Source: Dicaeum eximium
Lineage: Eukaryota; Chordata; Aves; Passeriformes; Dicaeidae
Reading direction: 5' to 3'
Assembly (NCBI GenBank): GCA_013396995.1
Contig: VWZP01008343.1
Coordinates: 316,208-380,207 of the forward strand
DNA length: 64,000 nucleotides
How positions within the stretch are numbered: the stretch's first letter is position 1; each line of letters begins with the position of its first letter. Shown piece by piece: positions 23,801 to 34,000 of the stretch. The position numbers and the translations under genes were made by a program. The notes beneath the pieces are model-generated. The model was not told the DNA's origin and searched no databases. It saw only the letters and a list, made by a program, of their open reading frames with translations.

Positions 23801-26800
23801 ATGCAGGATCGCTTTACGCACAGGAAATTCCAATAGTGACCTGAAAACAGCTGTTCCCCATACACATTTTTCTTTCAGAAATCAAATGAGAAGTTAGACA
23901 CTTCTTTTAAATACCTTTATTTTGTTTTATCTCATTTTTCATAATTAAATTCAAGACTCACCAGTGCTGATTAAGCACCCCATTCTCCTAGAATAATGAA
24001 TTTTCTAGTCTCCAAGAGCTTATCTGGACTAAGATTTTAAAAATTTGTGTTACGCTCTTTCAAACATGCTCTTGCAGACTGCTGAAATTGCATTTTTAAC
24101 ATATGACAGCTAATTGTGTGATTGACTTTTGGAGTGAACCCAGTTTCTAGAGGCAATGTCAGAAACTTGTTTGCTTCACGAAATTTTAAAATATCCCTGA
24201 CTTTTCTGTAGCACAGAACAAAACCCCCCCAATACAGCTGTGACAAGTTTAAAAACGCACTAATGGTTCTGGCCAATGTGTTAAAATGACTTTGTATCCT
24301 ACAGCTGAAAGGCCCTACAAACCAGCACTCCAGTAGGTTTCACGTGCCTAATGTGTTAGAATTAATTCAGCTTGTTTGTTCTTCGTTACAATGGGCTCTT
24401 GGATGGCTCCGTGCAGGACTGGCGGTGGAGTGCCAGCAGGAGCGGTCACAGCAGCTGAACAAGGACATAGCTCTGCGGACACTGAGAGCCAAGCTGTACC
24501 AGCAGGCCATTGAAAAGCAGCTCAGTGAAGAGCAGAGCGCCAGGAAACTGCAGGTGAGGACAAGTGGTGCCGAGGTCTGGAGAGGGTGTTGTGTTGTAGG
24601 TTGGTTTCTGATCTCTTTGGGCGACACAGCAAGTGAGAGTGTGTGTCTAAACTAGGGGTGCTTGCAAGGGAGGAGGACCTTGTACTTTAAAATACAAGTA
24701 AGTCTGCCTTTACTTACCCCAGTTCAATGCTATTGTAGACTTCTCAGGCAATGGAAAGAGACATCAACTGAGGCTGGAAAGAAGGGTCAAAAGACTGGCT
24801 GAAATTTTTGGAAAGGGAAAATTCAACATCGTGTGCTGAATGCCCCCATTAAGGCCAGAGTTACACAAATCAAGCATCAGTAAAAAGTTCATTCAATGAA
24901 ACTTAGGATCAGGAGTTCTCTGAAGCTTCTAAAGGAGAGTATTTTAAGGCTGTAAGGAGGTTTTGAGAGAAACAAGTAGATAAACAATCCTGTCACTATG
25001 CAATTAAGTAGCAGCTTATTTGATACAGTTTAGGTAACCTTTTGAGGAAGAAACAGCTTCTGGAAGAGGTACCTCAAGTTAGGCTGCGAAGTTTGCTTTT
25101 CGCTCAAAATCTCCGGTCATTCTTTTCCCATTCTTTGAGTATTTTCCCATTTGTGGTTCAGACTTCAACAGTGATCTATTGGAATAAAAATGCTTCAGAA
25201 TTACTCAGTACTCCAGATTTTCCAGCTCAGCTATTTAGTCACTTATTTCATGTTGCATTTAAGCATATTGTCCCTGCAGATTATTAACCCCATCATTGTA
25301 AGCAGTGAGCCATTTGTCTTTTGTTATTAATTTCAGTTTGAGAGCCTTCAAAGCTGCATAAAGTATTTGTATTATTTATATTTATATTTGTATTTATATT
25401 TAGTGGAAAATCGGGCAAAACTTAATTACCTTTCCTAATGTTTCAGAATTTATTCAAGAAATTCCACATTCTAAAATACATGTGTTGAGTGAAGATGAAA
25501 TTTTCACCAAAGCCCACTGAAACGGACACCCATTTATTTCTCTGAGCGTTTTTTAGCATTTAATTCTCAATTTTAGCAGAGACCACAGTGTTTAGTGAAG
25601 TGCTTAGTCCCAACAGAGCTACATTTGGGTTTCTGCTTCCAAAGTTAGAATTGCTGTTTGCACTCTCACACTTCACCACTAGAGGGTAACTTCTTACTCT
25701 TAATCTAAGTCTCTTTTGGTGCTAATTTCCAGCAGCCACGCGTTGACTGTGCTGCTTCCATTATTAGTGGAGCCTATTTTCATTATTTTGTGTGGAAGCT
25801 ACAACCCTCCCCATGCCCTGAAAACCCCACTTGTATATTTTTTGATGTAAGGACTGTTGTACCTTACACGACCTTTGAGAGTTATGTGGTTCTTTCAGCT
25901 ACAGAGCTGGAACAGAAATGTGCTGTAGGATATAGCAACATGGTTTGTGATACAGAATCACAAACAATGCAGTTCAGTAATGCCACAATATTTTAAAAAA
26001 TCCCATGTGCCAAGCCAGCGACCACTAGGTTGGTAGTTGGAACAGGCTGATCCATTACAGTTTATTTTAAGCATCCTGTTCTAGAGAAGTATTTGGTTTT
26101 TTTAAAACACAACAGATTTTGTTTTTTCCTGCTTTGCTGCAGTTGGGAACAAGAGCCCAGTCAGAGAGAATTCGTACTTACAATTTCACCCAGGACAGAG
26201 TCACTGACCACAGGATCTCATATGATGCACGCAATATCAAGGTAAGGGTTCCTTATTGAGGGTATTTAGATATTTACGTTTACCATAGGAAGAGAAAATT
26301 AATGAATTAACTTATTAACTTAGTGAGCACAACTTAAGATATATATATATATATGAAGAAAGTAGCCAGTTGTGCTCTGACAGAACACCAGATTTAGAAA
26401 GCTTAAACTTTCTTTCCTGCCTTCTTGTAGTCTTAGAGATTACTGACACAGGCTGTAGCTCACTGGCCTACTTCTCTGTGTATTTTTCTCCTACTATATG
26501 GGTGGAAAGTGACCAAGTATGTAGTCCTCCTTTGGCCAAAGTGGGCAAGTGACATTTGAGATTCTTGAAGCATAGTACATCCAAACCAAAAACCTGACAG
26601 GAAGGAATTTTTATTTTTGTTCGGCCATTCTTTCCTCCTCCAAATGCTGGAGTAAAGAACGAGGAAAACTTTTATGTTTGCATCACAGGCCACAGTTAAA
26701 ATAAACTGAAATTGAATGTTTTAATTCTAAGATTATCTGAGATCTTGTTTCTGAGTAAATACCTACATATGGCTTAAGTCTTACTAATTGTTCAACCTGG

Positions 26801-27990
26801 AAAAGAGAAAGCTTTGGGGTGACCTAATTGCAGCCTTCCAGTACTCAAAGGGAGCCTACAAGAAAGAGAGAGATTTTTGCAAGAGCGTGTAGTGACCGGA
26901 CAAGGGGGAATGGCTTCAAACTAAAATAGGGTGTAGGATTTAGATTAGATATTAGGAAAAATATCTTTATTGTGAGGGTGGAGAGACACTGGACCAGGTT
27001 GCCCAGTGAAGCTATGGATGCTGCATCTCTGGAAGTATTCAAGGCCAGGTTGGATGGGGCTTTGAGTAACCTGGTCTAGTGAAAGGTGTCCCTGGCCATA
27101 GCAGAGGGGTTTGGACCTGGATGATCTCTACTATACCTTTCAACCCAGGCCATTCTGTGATTCTGTTTATTGGGGTTTTTTACAATGGGAAAAAAACCCT
27201 AATAATCAATCTTTTTGTATTAAATTGACGAAAGAGAAAGTTTAGGGTGATCCCTCAATATTTTGGCTTAGGTATGCAGCTTGCTGTAAGTACTGTGTCA
27301 TAAGGAGCAGCACTTTTCAAACTGTACCCACAGGTGCCTGGGTAACTCCAGAGAATGCAGGGCATACTGAATATGGAATGGTTCATAGTTAATGGAGTGC
27401 AGAATACCGTGGCAGAAGAAATAGTTCCATGATTGCATAAAAGTGGCTTTTGTTGGTCACTTACTTAGTGTTTCGATCTTTCTTGAGTGAAACTGGAACC
27501 ACAAATTGCCTTACAAAGTTAGTTGACCTTTGCTTTCAAAACAGGCTCACTCTTGCCTTGGACAGCAGTATTTGAATGAGGTTCTTCAATCCTTGATTGT
27601 TCTTGCAGGGAATTTTCATGTAGGTGCATGGGTTACATGAAAGCAGGGCAGTAGCTGCTTTTGTTGCTGCCAGAATCCATGTGCCTTGCACAGGCAGAAG
27701 GCTGATGTCCTGCTGCTGTCCACCACTGCTGCTTTCATGTGAGAGGGACCTGCAAGGATGAGCAAGGGGAGGGACTGCAGGCAAAGTGCATTTCAGGGGT
27801 TTGAGTAGTTGCTCTTTCAGAATAATGCTGAAGGACAGTCAGTAATGCTTTTGTCTGCTTTTTTTCATAGGAAATTCTAAGTGGGAAGGAAGCACTGGAT
27901 AAGCTAATTAACAGACTACTGGAGTTTGCAGAGATAGAGGCTGTCACCCAATATCTAGAAAATTTGCAGACCTTAGAAGGAGGAGGCTGA
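17443..27990 (+). CDS. MTRF1: MTRF1, mitochondrial translation release factor 1 (complete, nine coding exons, 454 residues)
   Basis: Class-I mitochondrial peptide-chain release factor, acting on the mitoribosome to hydrolyse peptidyl-tRNA; in mammals it is linked to the non-standard AGA/AGG stop codons. Coding exons: 17443-17878, 20398-20489, 21318-21399, 21610-21717, 21802-21974, 23133-23250, 24417-24553, 26143-26241, 27871-27990. The phases agree and sum to 1365 nt. An N-terminal basic leader without acidic residues up to about residue 24 fits mitochondrial import. Residues from about 80 form the helical domain 1 (LWKHEAVQKYLESLSKEY). Residues about 185-200 carry ILEVTAGRTTGGD. The codon-recognition loop is at 271-277 (PETGMSS) and the catalytic GGQ at 318-320. 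Paralogue choice: the loop with extra residues before RMQRIHTGTM fits MTRF1, not MTRF1L. Human MTRF1 has 445 residues. Confidence 0.97.
17879..20397 (+). other. MTRF1: MTRF1 intron 2
   Basis: A 2.5 kb intron between GTAAAG and GAATTTAG. It has one lysine/glutamate-rich open stretch (about 19010-19240) that is A-rich and unassigned. No CR1 copy or known exon was recognised. Confidence 0.8.
20398..20489 (+). CDS. MTRF1: MTRF1 exon 3
   Basis: Starts with AG completing a Glu codon (phase 1), then LDSRDEKQLLELALEEKESL and DKKMNTLCRK. Matches the human DEKQLQELALEE region of domain 1. Two AGs are possible as acceptor (397 or 399); only 397 keeps the frame. Donor GTGAGC. Length 92 nt. Confidence 0.95.
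20490..21317 (+). other. MTRF1: MTRF1 intron 3
   Basis: 828-nt intron from GTGAGC to a strong acceptor formed by a T run (about 21300-21314) followed by CAG. No feature recognised inside. Confidence 0.85.
21318..21399 (+). CDS. MTRF1: MTRF1 exon 4
   Basis: Encodes LFQLLVPKEKYDRSPVILEV and TAGRTTG, the conserved start of the release-factor core domain (TAGRTTGG is the mtRF1 form of the TAGTGG-type block of RF1). Length 82 nt, 27 codons plus one base. The donor is GTCAGC, a weak match to consensus, the only one of its kind in this gene. Confidence 0.95.
21610..21717 (+). CDS. MTRF1: MTRF1 exon 5
   Basis: Encodes GDICQQFTKEMFDMYQSYAD followed by YKRWTFDIVNYTPAEI, in phase with exon 4 across a 210-nt intron. 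Matches the human DICQQFTREIFDMYQNY block. Donor GTACAG. Confidence 0.95.
21802..21974 (+). CDS. MTRF1: MTRF1 exon 6, codon-recognition domain
   Basis: Begins GA completing Gly, then GLHHAAAHISGENVYRHLKY, the EGGTHRVQRIPE block, the loop PETGMSS (21894-21914, residues 271-277) and RMQRIHTGTMSVIVLPQPEE. It follows an intron of only 84 nt. This domain reads the stop codon; the loop replaces the PxT of bacterial RF1 and carries two extra residues typical of MTRF1. Threonine at residue 273 differs from the valine I recall in human. Confidence 0.95.
21975..23132 (+). other. MTRF1: MTRF1 intron 6
   Basis: 1.16 kb intron between GTAAAC and TTATTCTAG. It contains a coding-like open frame on the opposite strand (22511-22747) of unknown origin. 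Confidence 0.85.
23133..23250 (+). CDS. MTRF1: MTRF1 exon 7, catalytic GGQ exon
   Basis: Encodes VDVKVDPKDLRIDTFRARGA followed by GGQHVNKTDSAVRIVHLPT. The GGQ tripeptide (23193-23201, residues 318-320) is the universally conserved peptidyl-tRNA hydrolysis motif of class-I release factors, with its usual HVNKTDSAVR continuation. Phase 0 start; ends with one base before GTAAGT. Confidence 0.98.
23251..24416 (+). other. MTRF1: MTRF1 intron 7
   Basis: 1.17 kb intron between GTAAGT and CCGTGCAG. No repeat family or other gene recognised. Confidence 0.85.
24417..24553 (+). CDS. MTRF1: MTRF1 exon 8
   Basis: Encodes GLAVECQQERSQQLNKDIAL, then RTLRAKLYQQAIEKQLSEEQ and SARKLQ. The CQQERSQ block follows the GGQ domain in all RF1-like proteins. 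Phase continues from exon 7; donor GTGAGG. Length 137 nt. Confidence 0.96.
24554..26142 (+). other. MTRF1: MTRF1 intron 8
   Basis: 1.59 kb AT-rich intron between GTGAGG and GCTGCAG. A short TATTTATATTT-type low-complexity stretch lies near 25366-25402. No other feature recognised. Confidence 0.85.
26143..26241 (+). CDS. MTRF1: MTRF1 exon 9
   Basis: Encodes LGTRAQSERIRTYNFTQDRV and TDHRISYDARNIK in 99 nt, in phase 0 at both ends. RSERIRTYNFxQxRVTDHRI is a signature of the C-terminal part of RF1-family domain 3. Donor GTAAGG. Confidence 0.97.
26242..27870 (+). other. MTRF1: MTRF1 intron 9 (contains a CR1 copy)
   Basis: 1.63 kb intron between GTAAGG and TTTCATAG. About a quarter of it is the CR1 copy at 26790-27165. 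There is an AT dinucleotide run near 26338-26354. Confidence 0.85.
26790..27165 (+). mobile_element. CR1 LINE 3' fragment
   Basis: Plus-strand CR1 tail inside MTRF1 intron 9. Recognisable blocks are CAACCTGGAAAAGAGAAAGC at the left, GACCTAATTGCAGCCTTCCA, ACTGGACCAGGTTGCCCAG, GGCCAGGTTGGATGGGGCTT, GAGTAACCTGGTCTAGTG and the terminal CATTCTGTGATTCTG. It has a nearly complete 3' end, is truncated at 5' and is sense relative to MTRF1. Confidence 0.95.
27871..27990 (+). CDS. MTRF1: MTRF1 exon 10 (last coding exon)
   Basis: Encodes EILSGKEALDKLINRLLEFA, then EIEAVTQYLENLQTLEGGG and a TGA stop at 27988-27990. Human MTRF1 has the similar EFLCGGKGLDQLIQRLLQ at this position; the extreme C-terminus is divergent, as usual for the family. 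Confidence 0.95.
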   Translation, partial: EILSGKEALDKLINRLLEFAEIEAVTQYLENLQTLEGGG

Positions 27991-28035
27991 AGACCTCAAG
28001 TTGAATTAAAACAGAATTGTTATGTTTGGTAACCA

Positions 28036-28041
28036 AATAAA
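28036..28041 (+). terminator. MTRF1: Probable MTRF1 polyadenylation signal (AATAAA)
   Basis: Canonical AATAAA hexamer 46 nt after the MTRF1 stop, followed by T-rich sequence at about 28074-28086. This implies a very short 3' UTR. A second AATAAA occurs near 28274 and could give a longer form. Confidence 0.6.
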
Positions 28042-28089
28042 ACAGATGTGTTTCTTAGATTATTAAAACAAATTTCTCTGTTTTTCAGT

Positions 28090-31000
28090 GTATGATACTG
28101 TTCCTTTTGTGTCTTGGTGCAAGTGGGTTGAATTTATTGCAGCAGCCCTGGCAGAAAAGCATCAGCTTGGAGTTCTGTGTGGACACTCCTCCTGTCTTGG
28201 CAGCTGGGCTTTGTTAAGCTGATCCTTCTCTTGACAGCATTGCAGCTGGAAAGGCACAGAATTGTGGAGCAGAATAAATACCACACAGTGCACTTTCGTT
28301 TGGTGGTGGGACATGTTCCTCTCCAGGTGAAAGAAACTGATCTTCCCTAACATAGTCCAGAACCTGGCCTCATGAATTCTATTTATTTTTTTCCACTGAT
28401 TGTGTGAGCTTACTAAATTAAATCCCTTAGGAATAACTTTGTATTATGATATTTTATTTTTTTAAGAGTAAATATACAAAACCAAAGGGAGTGAAGGGGC
28501 CAGAGTGTTAAAAGAGAAGCCTGTTAAAGCCTGTTAAAGTGCTCTTCAGGCACTCTTGGGTCAGCTTGTGGTGGGACTGGCCCATGTGCTGCAGTGGCGT
28601 GTAGAAGTACATGCTCTAGTTTTCCATTAAGTTTATGAGGTAACAGGCAGCTCCCTGCTCAGGGTGGCACAAAGATTGGTGCTCTGCTCAGCTGGGTTCA
28701 GCTGCCAGATCGTGGCATCTTCTTTACATCCTGCTCATCCCAGGTTCTGCTGGAAAGCTGCTCTGCACTGTCTTCTGCATGAGAAGAACCAGTTCACTGT
28801 TACAATTGAAATTCTGCCTTGTGCTTGATTTATACTTGCATGTTTATTTTGTAATCAGGAATGATGCAGTGTGAGGAAATGTTCTTCTAAAGGGTGTAGT
28901 TATTATTACTGTATATATAGCAACAATTGTAACATTATTCAGCTATATTAAGAAAGATAGAATTTTAACAGGAAGAAAGCAGGGAAATTATACACAGTTC
29001 CTCCATTCTGCAATTATTTTTCCATTCTTTTGTGTATTCTTATCAGCAAGCTTTGTCTGACAATTTGTCTCTTGCTTCCAACACTTTAATTACAAAAGCT
29101 TTGGGGCTTTGGTTGGGTTGGTTGTTTTTTGTTTTTCTTTTTTTAATTGGTAGCTCTGCAAGTCAATCAGGAAACTTACTACCATACAATTCAAGATTCA
29201 TTTGAACTTTGACTTGTTTCAGTAAGCAGTCCAGAAACAGAACCCTCCAGAAAGATCTGCAACTGAGCTTTTATTTCTTGCAGTGCCAGCAGACTGGCAA
29301 TAACTAATATGATCAGCTGTAATAGGAGAATATCCAGCTAACATGGTTATCCAATTACCATGTTCACTTCCATTATGCAATTAAATGCACCAACTAATTT
29401 TATTAATTATATTTCTCAAACATTTCTAACTTTCTCTTAGAAACTTCTTTAAAAAAATTAAATAATAAGATTCCACTATGTTCTTTACTAAGTTCATTAA
29501 GTCCACTAAGTTCTTTACTATGAAAAATTACCGAAACACTTAAAAATAGGAGCCTCGTTTATTTTACTGGAAGAAAGAGAGTGATATTTCTGCAGGACCT
29601 TATGGATATTTGTGATTGATTAATTTTCTGTAGCCCTTTTTTGTTGATGGTTTTCTGCAGAGTGATGGGAAGAGGGAAAGCAGACAGCAGCTCCTCTCTT
29701 TACTAGTAAAGTTTTGGATGTCCCAAATGTGGGTACTGGAATTTAGAAGCTGAGCCCCTTCTGCCAGCCTGGCCCAGGAGATCCTGAAGGGTCTTTGTCG
29801 TAAGCATTTCCTGCAATTGCATATACATGTGTATGCCAGGAAAATACAGCTGTGACAGTTTGGGACAGAGTGGAAACACTTATATTGGAGGCCACTGCCT
29901 GCAATGCTCTACTTTACTAAAACAGATATATTTGCTTCTCCTCATTGAGAACATGTTATTTGAAATTGCTTTCTCCAAACTTAAAAAATACTTGAAGCCA
30001 TATTTTATTCTAAGTTCTTCCACCCAGCCTTTCTGTGGGATGCAAGAGCTAAGAGCTGAGAGATTGTGTTTGACCATGGCAGGTGTCCTCAAGGAAAGGA
30101 TGTGCAGCATAACACTGCTATTTCTGAGGTGTTTTCAGGATGGAATATTTCAGCTTGGGCTTTTTGGTTCCTACAAGCAATCAGGACTTTCAGCAGTGAA
30201 ATCAATAGCAGGAAAAATTACAGTAACAAAGCAATGGGAAGAAAAGGGAAAACAATTTCTTGGGGAGAAACAAGAGCAAGAGGAGGTTCCTCTGCTCAAA
30301 ACAGCCTTCTGCAGCTTTCCTTGTCAAATAGTGTTACCACAAATACAAACTACCACCCCTCTGCCTGGCCTCCCTCAGCACTGTCTGGGGCCTTACCCAC
30401 CGATGTCACCTCACAGCTCGTGCAAGGCACCGGCTCCACCGCTCTGCAGATCCCGCTGATTGATAGCAAATGGAGCTCCTGGATCTCTTTCAGTTCTCTG
30501 CTGAGGTCTCACCCAGCCAGCACGGAAGCCAGACAAAAGCTGCGTGTGCCCAGAAGCAGCAGCCCTTCCATGGTGTAGAGAGATGGATGTTCAGCCTCTG
30601 CAAAAGGAGGGCAGCCCGGGTACCTCGCCTCGATTGCTTTCATTGAGTCATCGAGTGTGTATCTGACCCTCAGAGCACTGCTCATTGTTCCTAAGGCCAG
30701 CAAATAGATGTGATACTAAATCACAGTCGGTTGTAATCAAAAAGCTCATATATTGAGCTTTATTTTGAATGTTACTAATGGTAACTGCAACAAATCTTAA
30801 CCTGAACTCGGTTAAAAATTTTTAAATAAAAAATGTAAACCCACGGTTTTTGTTACTCATAATCGATGCACAGAATAAACCAATTTCCAGTTACTGCTTA
30901 AGGTGCTACAGGAAGGCACACAGACATTCTGTTGGTAGCCACAAAATAGAAGTATTTATTTTTAAGAAGCATTTTTATATTTACAGAGCTATTTTAGTTT

Positions 31001-34000
31001 ATGTTTACCCCAGGCCCCATTTTGAACAGAATCTGCACCCCTAAATCACCCAGGTTGCCCTAAGTCCCCTGAACAGATGAACGATGGTGACAGATTGTTC
31101 AAATGAAAGCTTTATTCAGTATTTTCATATAAATTCCACTTCAAGAGCTTGCAATATTTTGTAATTGCAACTGAGAAGAGAAACCAGCTGTCTAACTTTG
31201 CAGACATTACTTATAAACTAAAACAAACGCTTTTCAATCACCCCAAGCAAGCCATTAAAATCCACTGTCTCCAGATCATGGTCTGTACAACACTGCTGGT
31301 TTTTAACATAGGCTATTTATGGTTTTACAGGTAAAATCAAGTCTGCTTTTGGGAATCCTGAGAATTCCCCAAATTCTCCCTGAATCTCTGAAATCTGGCT
31401 CTCTGGGAATCCTCTGGGGCAAATGTAGCCTTTTTCAGATATAATTTGCAACACTTTCTGCTTTGTACAGAAACTTGTATTCAAGTTCTATCCTGAAACA
31501 TTTCACAAAGCTAAATTTGTTAATCACACAAATGGTTAACACAAATTCTAAGTTAAATAATTTAGCAGGTAGAAGGTAGGGGCACTTTAGAGGTAGACAG
31601 AAGAGAGACTGAAGAGGTCTGGCTGACAAAACAGAACACTAGGGTTGCCAAAGCTGATAGAAGGAGGTACAGAGACAGCTTTTGTACTAACAAGCAAAAG
31701 GATCTAAACAGGGCTGCAAACCCTGTATGAGGAATGGAATGGAATCGGTCTTGGGAAAAGGAAATCAAAGGAGTCCATGTAAAGTTTCGAAATAGCTTGT
31801 GTGTTGTTGGAAAACAGACAGGGCTCATCAGGGCACAGTGCAAACAGGCAGCAGAAGCACTCCTGGGAGCCGGGACCTGGACACACAGTGGCTACAGAAC
31901 ACGAAGCTTTCTGGAAATCTGAGCAGAGCAGGGGAGGAGGTGAAGGAGGACACCAGAAACACGGCACAGCGGTGATAGAGATTGCATATCTGGGAATACT
32001 GGAGGAAGACAATTCAAGGAAGACAGCAATAAAAAGGAAAGTATGAAAAAAGGGGAGACACAACTCAAAAAACAAATCAAAGAAACCAAGCAGCATGAAA
32101 TTGTTTTTTACTCCCTTTCTGAGATGCCAAAATTTGCACTGAAATAGAGTTTCTTTCAGGGTAGAAAAAAAGAAAAAAAGAAATATTTTTATACATGCAC
32201 AGGTTAGTGAATTTAACTCAAATCCATGTCATGACCAGCCCTCCCATCTCTAAAACTGAATATTGAAACTGGATGATGCTGCAGGCACAGATTTTATCTA
32301 TGAGGGATAAAACAAAACTTTACTCTATTAGGAAAGTGTGGATTTCAATCAACAAATCCTCAGGTGAAGGATTAAAATGTATTTTAGCCTAAATAGGAAC
32401 AAGGATTATTCTATAACATGGGTAAAATTCAGCAGTCTCTGCACAGCTCCTGGCATAGCAAATGCCCAACAAAATATTTTTTCTTTTTTCTGTATATGCA
32501 ATATATTTGCTTCTAAAAGCATCACCAACTTCAGGCAGGCCCTGCTGTAAAAACACACACAAGTCTTATGCAGACAGGGTGGATCAAAACCTGAGGCAAG
32601 GAAAGAAAAATACAGAGCAATGAACTGACTGGCTCAAAACCACACAGAAGAAATTATCATCAGAAATTGCAATGACTCCCCCCTGCTCTCTGGCTCTCCT
32701 CATATTGCTCATAATGTCCATGACATCATCTAAAACCAAGGGTGTAGTCCTCAGTCAAGGAGCTTGCAATAAAAACAGGCAAGCAGATAAAAACTCTGTC
32801 TGACAGAAAATAGATCAGCCAGAAAAGACAACACTTGGCTGAAACAGTACGAGGAACATTGCTTTGTCAAAAGCCAGTGCAGCCCAAAGAAGGGTTAGTA
32901 GATGAGGAGCCTAACTGTGGCAATACCTAGAGGGTTCCTATAGCAAATTCCAAAAGCAGAAGAGTTTGCATGGAGATACGACAGAAGGGAGGGAGATCTG
33001 TGTAAAACAGATGTCCTGGAAAAGCAATGTTTGCCTTAGATCTCACACAAGACAGTATTTCTGTGTAGAGCAGAAAATATTTGGTTTAGATACACAGTAA
33101 GGAAATTGAATGACAGCATGGTGCAAAATTAAACAATGGTTTTGGATATATCAAAATTCATTCAACTGGCCCTTTTCATAACTTACACTTATGAACAAAG
33201 AATTAACTGGTCTCTGACTTGCAGAGGTAGTGGAGAGCAGAGTGCTGTATTTCTTTGTGAAATGCAGGCTTTACAAGTCACATCAGCTAAAATCACACGT
33301 ATGGTATTTAAACTAACTTTACTAGCTGTGAGCAAAGAAAACTTTTAATCTTTTTTCCTAATGTTCTGGTTTGTCTGTTTAACACAATACAAAGACCTTT
33401 GGCTCATATTACAACTAAACAGCAGCTCCACAAGGAAACAAGATTTGAAAACTCATTTTCAGATGTCTTTAAACATCTGCTCAAGAGATTTACTTACAGG
33501 TATCTTAAATGCTGCCTTTGACCACTTCAAAGTGACAAAACATTTTAAAGGAAAGATGCTAATATTTTGGGAACCTCACTGAAAGAGAAAAGCAATCCTC
33601 CTCAGAGGATATTAAAAGTGTAGCCTACAAGAAAACCCTATGCTATTCAATAAAACTGTACTAATAAACAAAAATGACTTTTCAGAAATCATAATGAAAT
33701 GCATATACTTTAGGCTTGGAGCAACAGAAGGAGGATCAGTGCAGCAGTACAAAAAACTGTCTAAGAAAATAAAGAATTGTGCTTGAAAGGAAAGCATGAC
33801 CAGCTGGTAACTCAGCAGCTAGCAAAAGCAAAGGAGCAGAGAGAATCAGATGTAGTGGTAAGTCACTGGGAAGGGTGCCCATGGCAGAGAGCATGCGGGG
33901 TCATGTGAAAAGCAAAGGAGGTTTAGGGATGCATCAAGAGTTACTTCCAAAATGCTAAGGAAGTATTGGCGACATCATGCATGGCTTTAATCGAGGTGAA

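Noticed and set aside
17443..27990. MTRF1L (mtRF1a) as the identity of the release factor
   Set aside because: The expanded recognition loop, the LWKHExxQKY N-terminal block and the NAA16/WBP4 neighbours fit MTRF1; MTRF1L lies near FBXO5/RGS17 in human.
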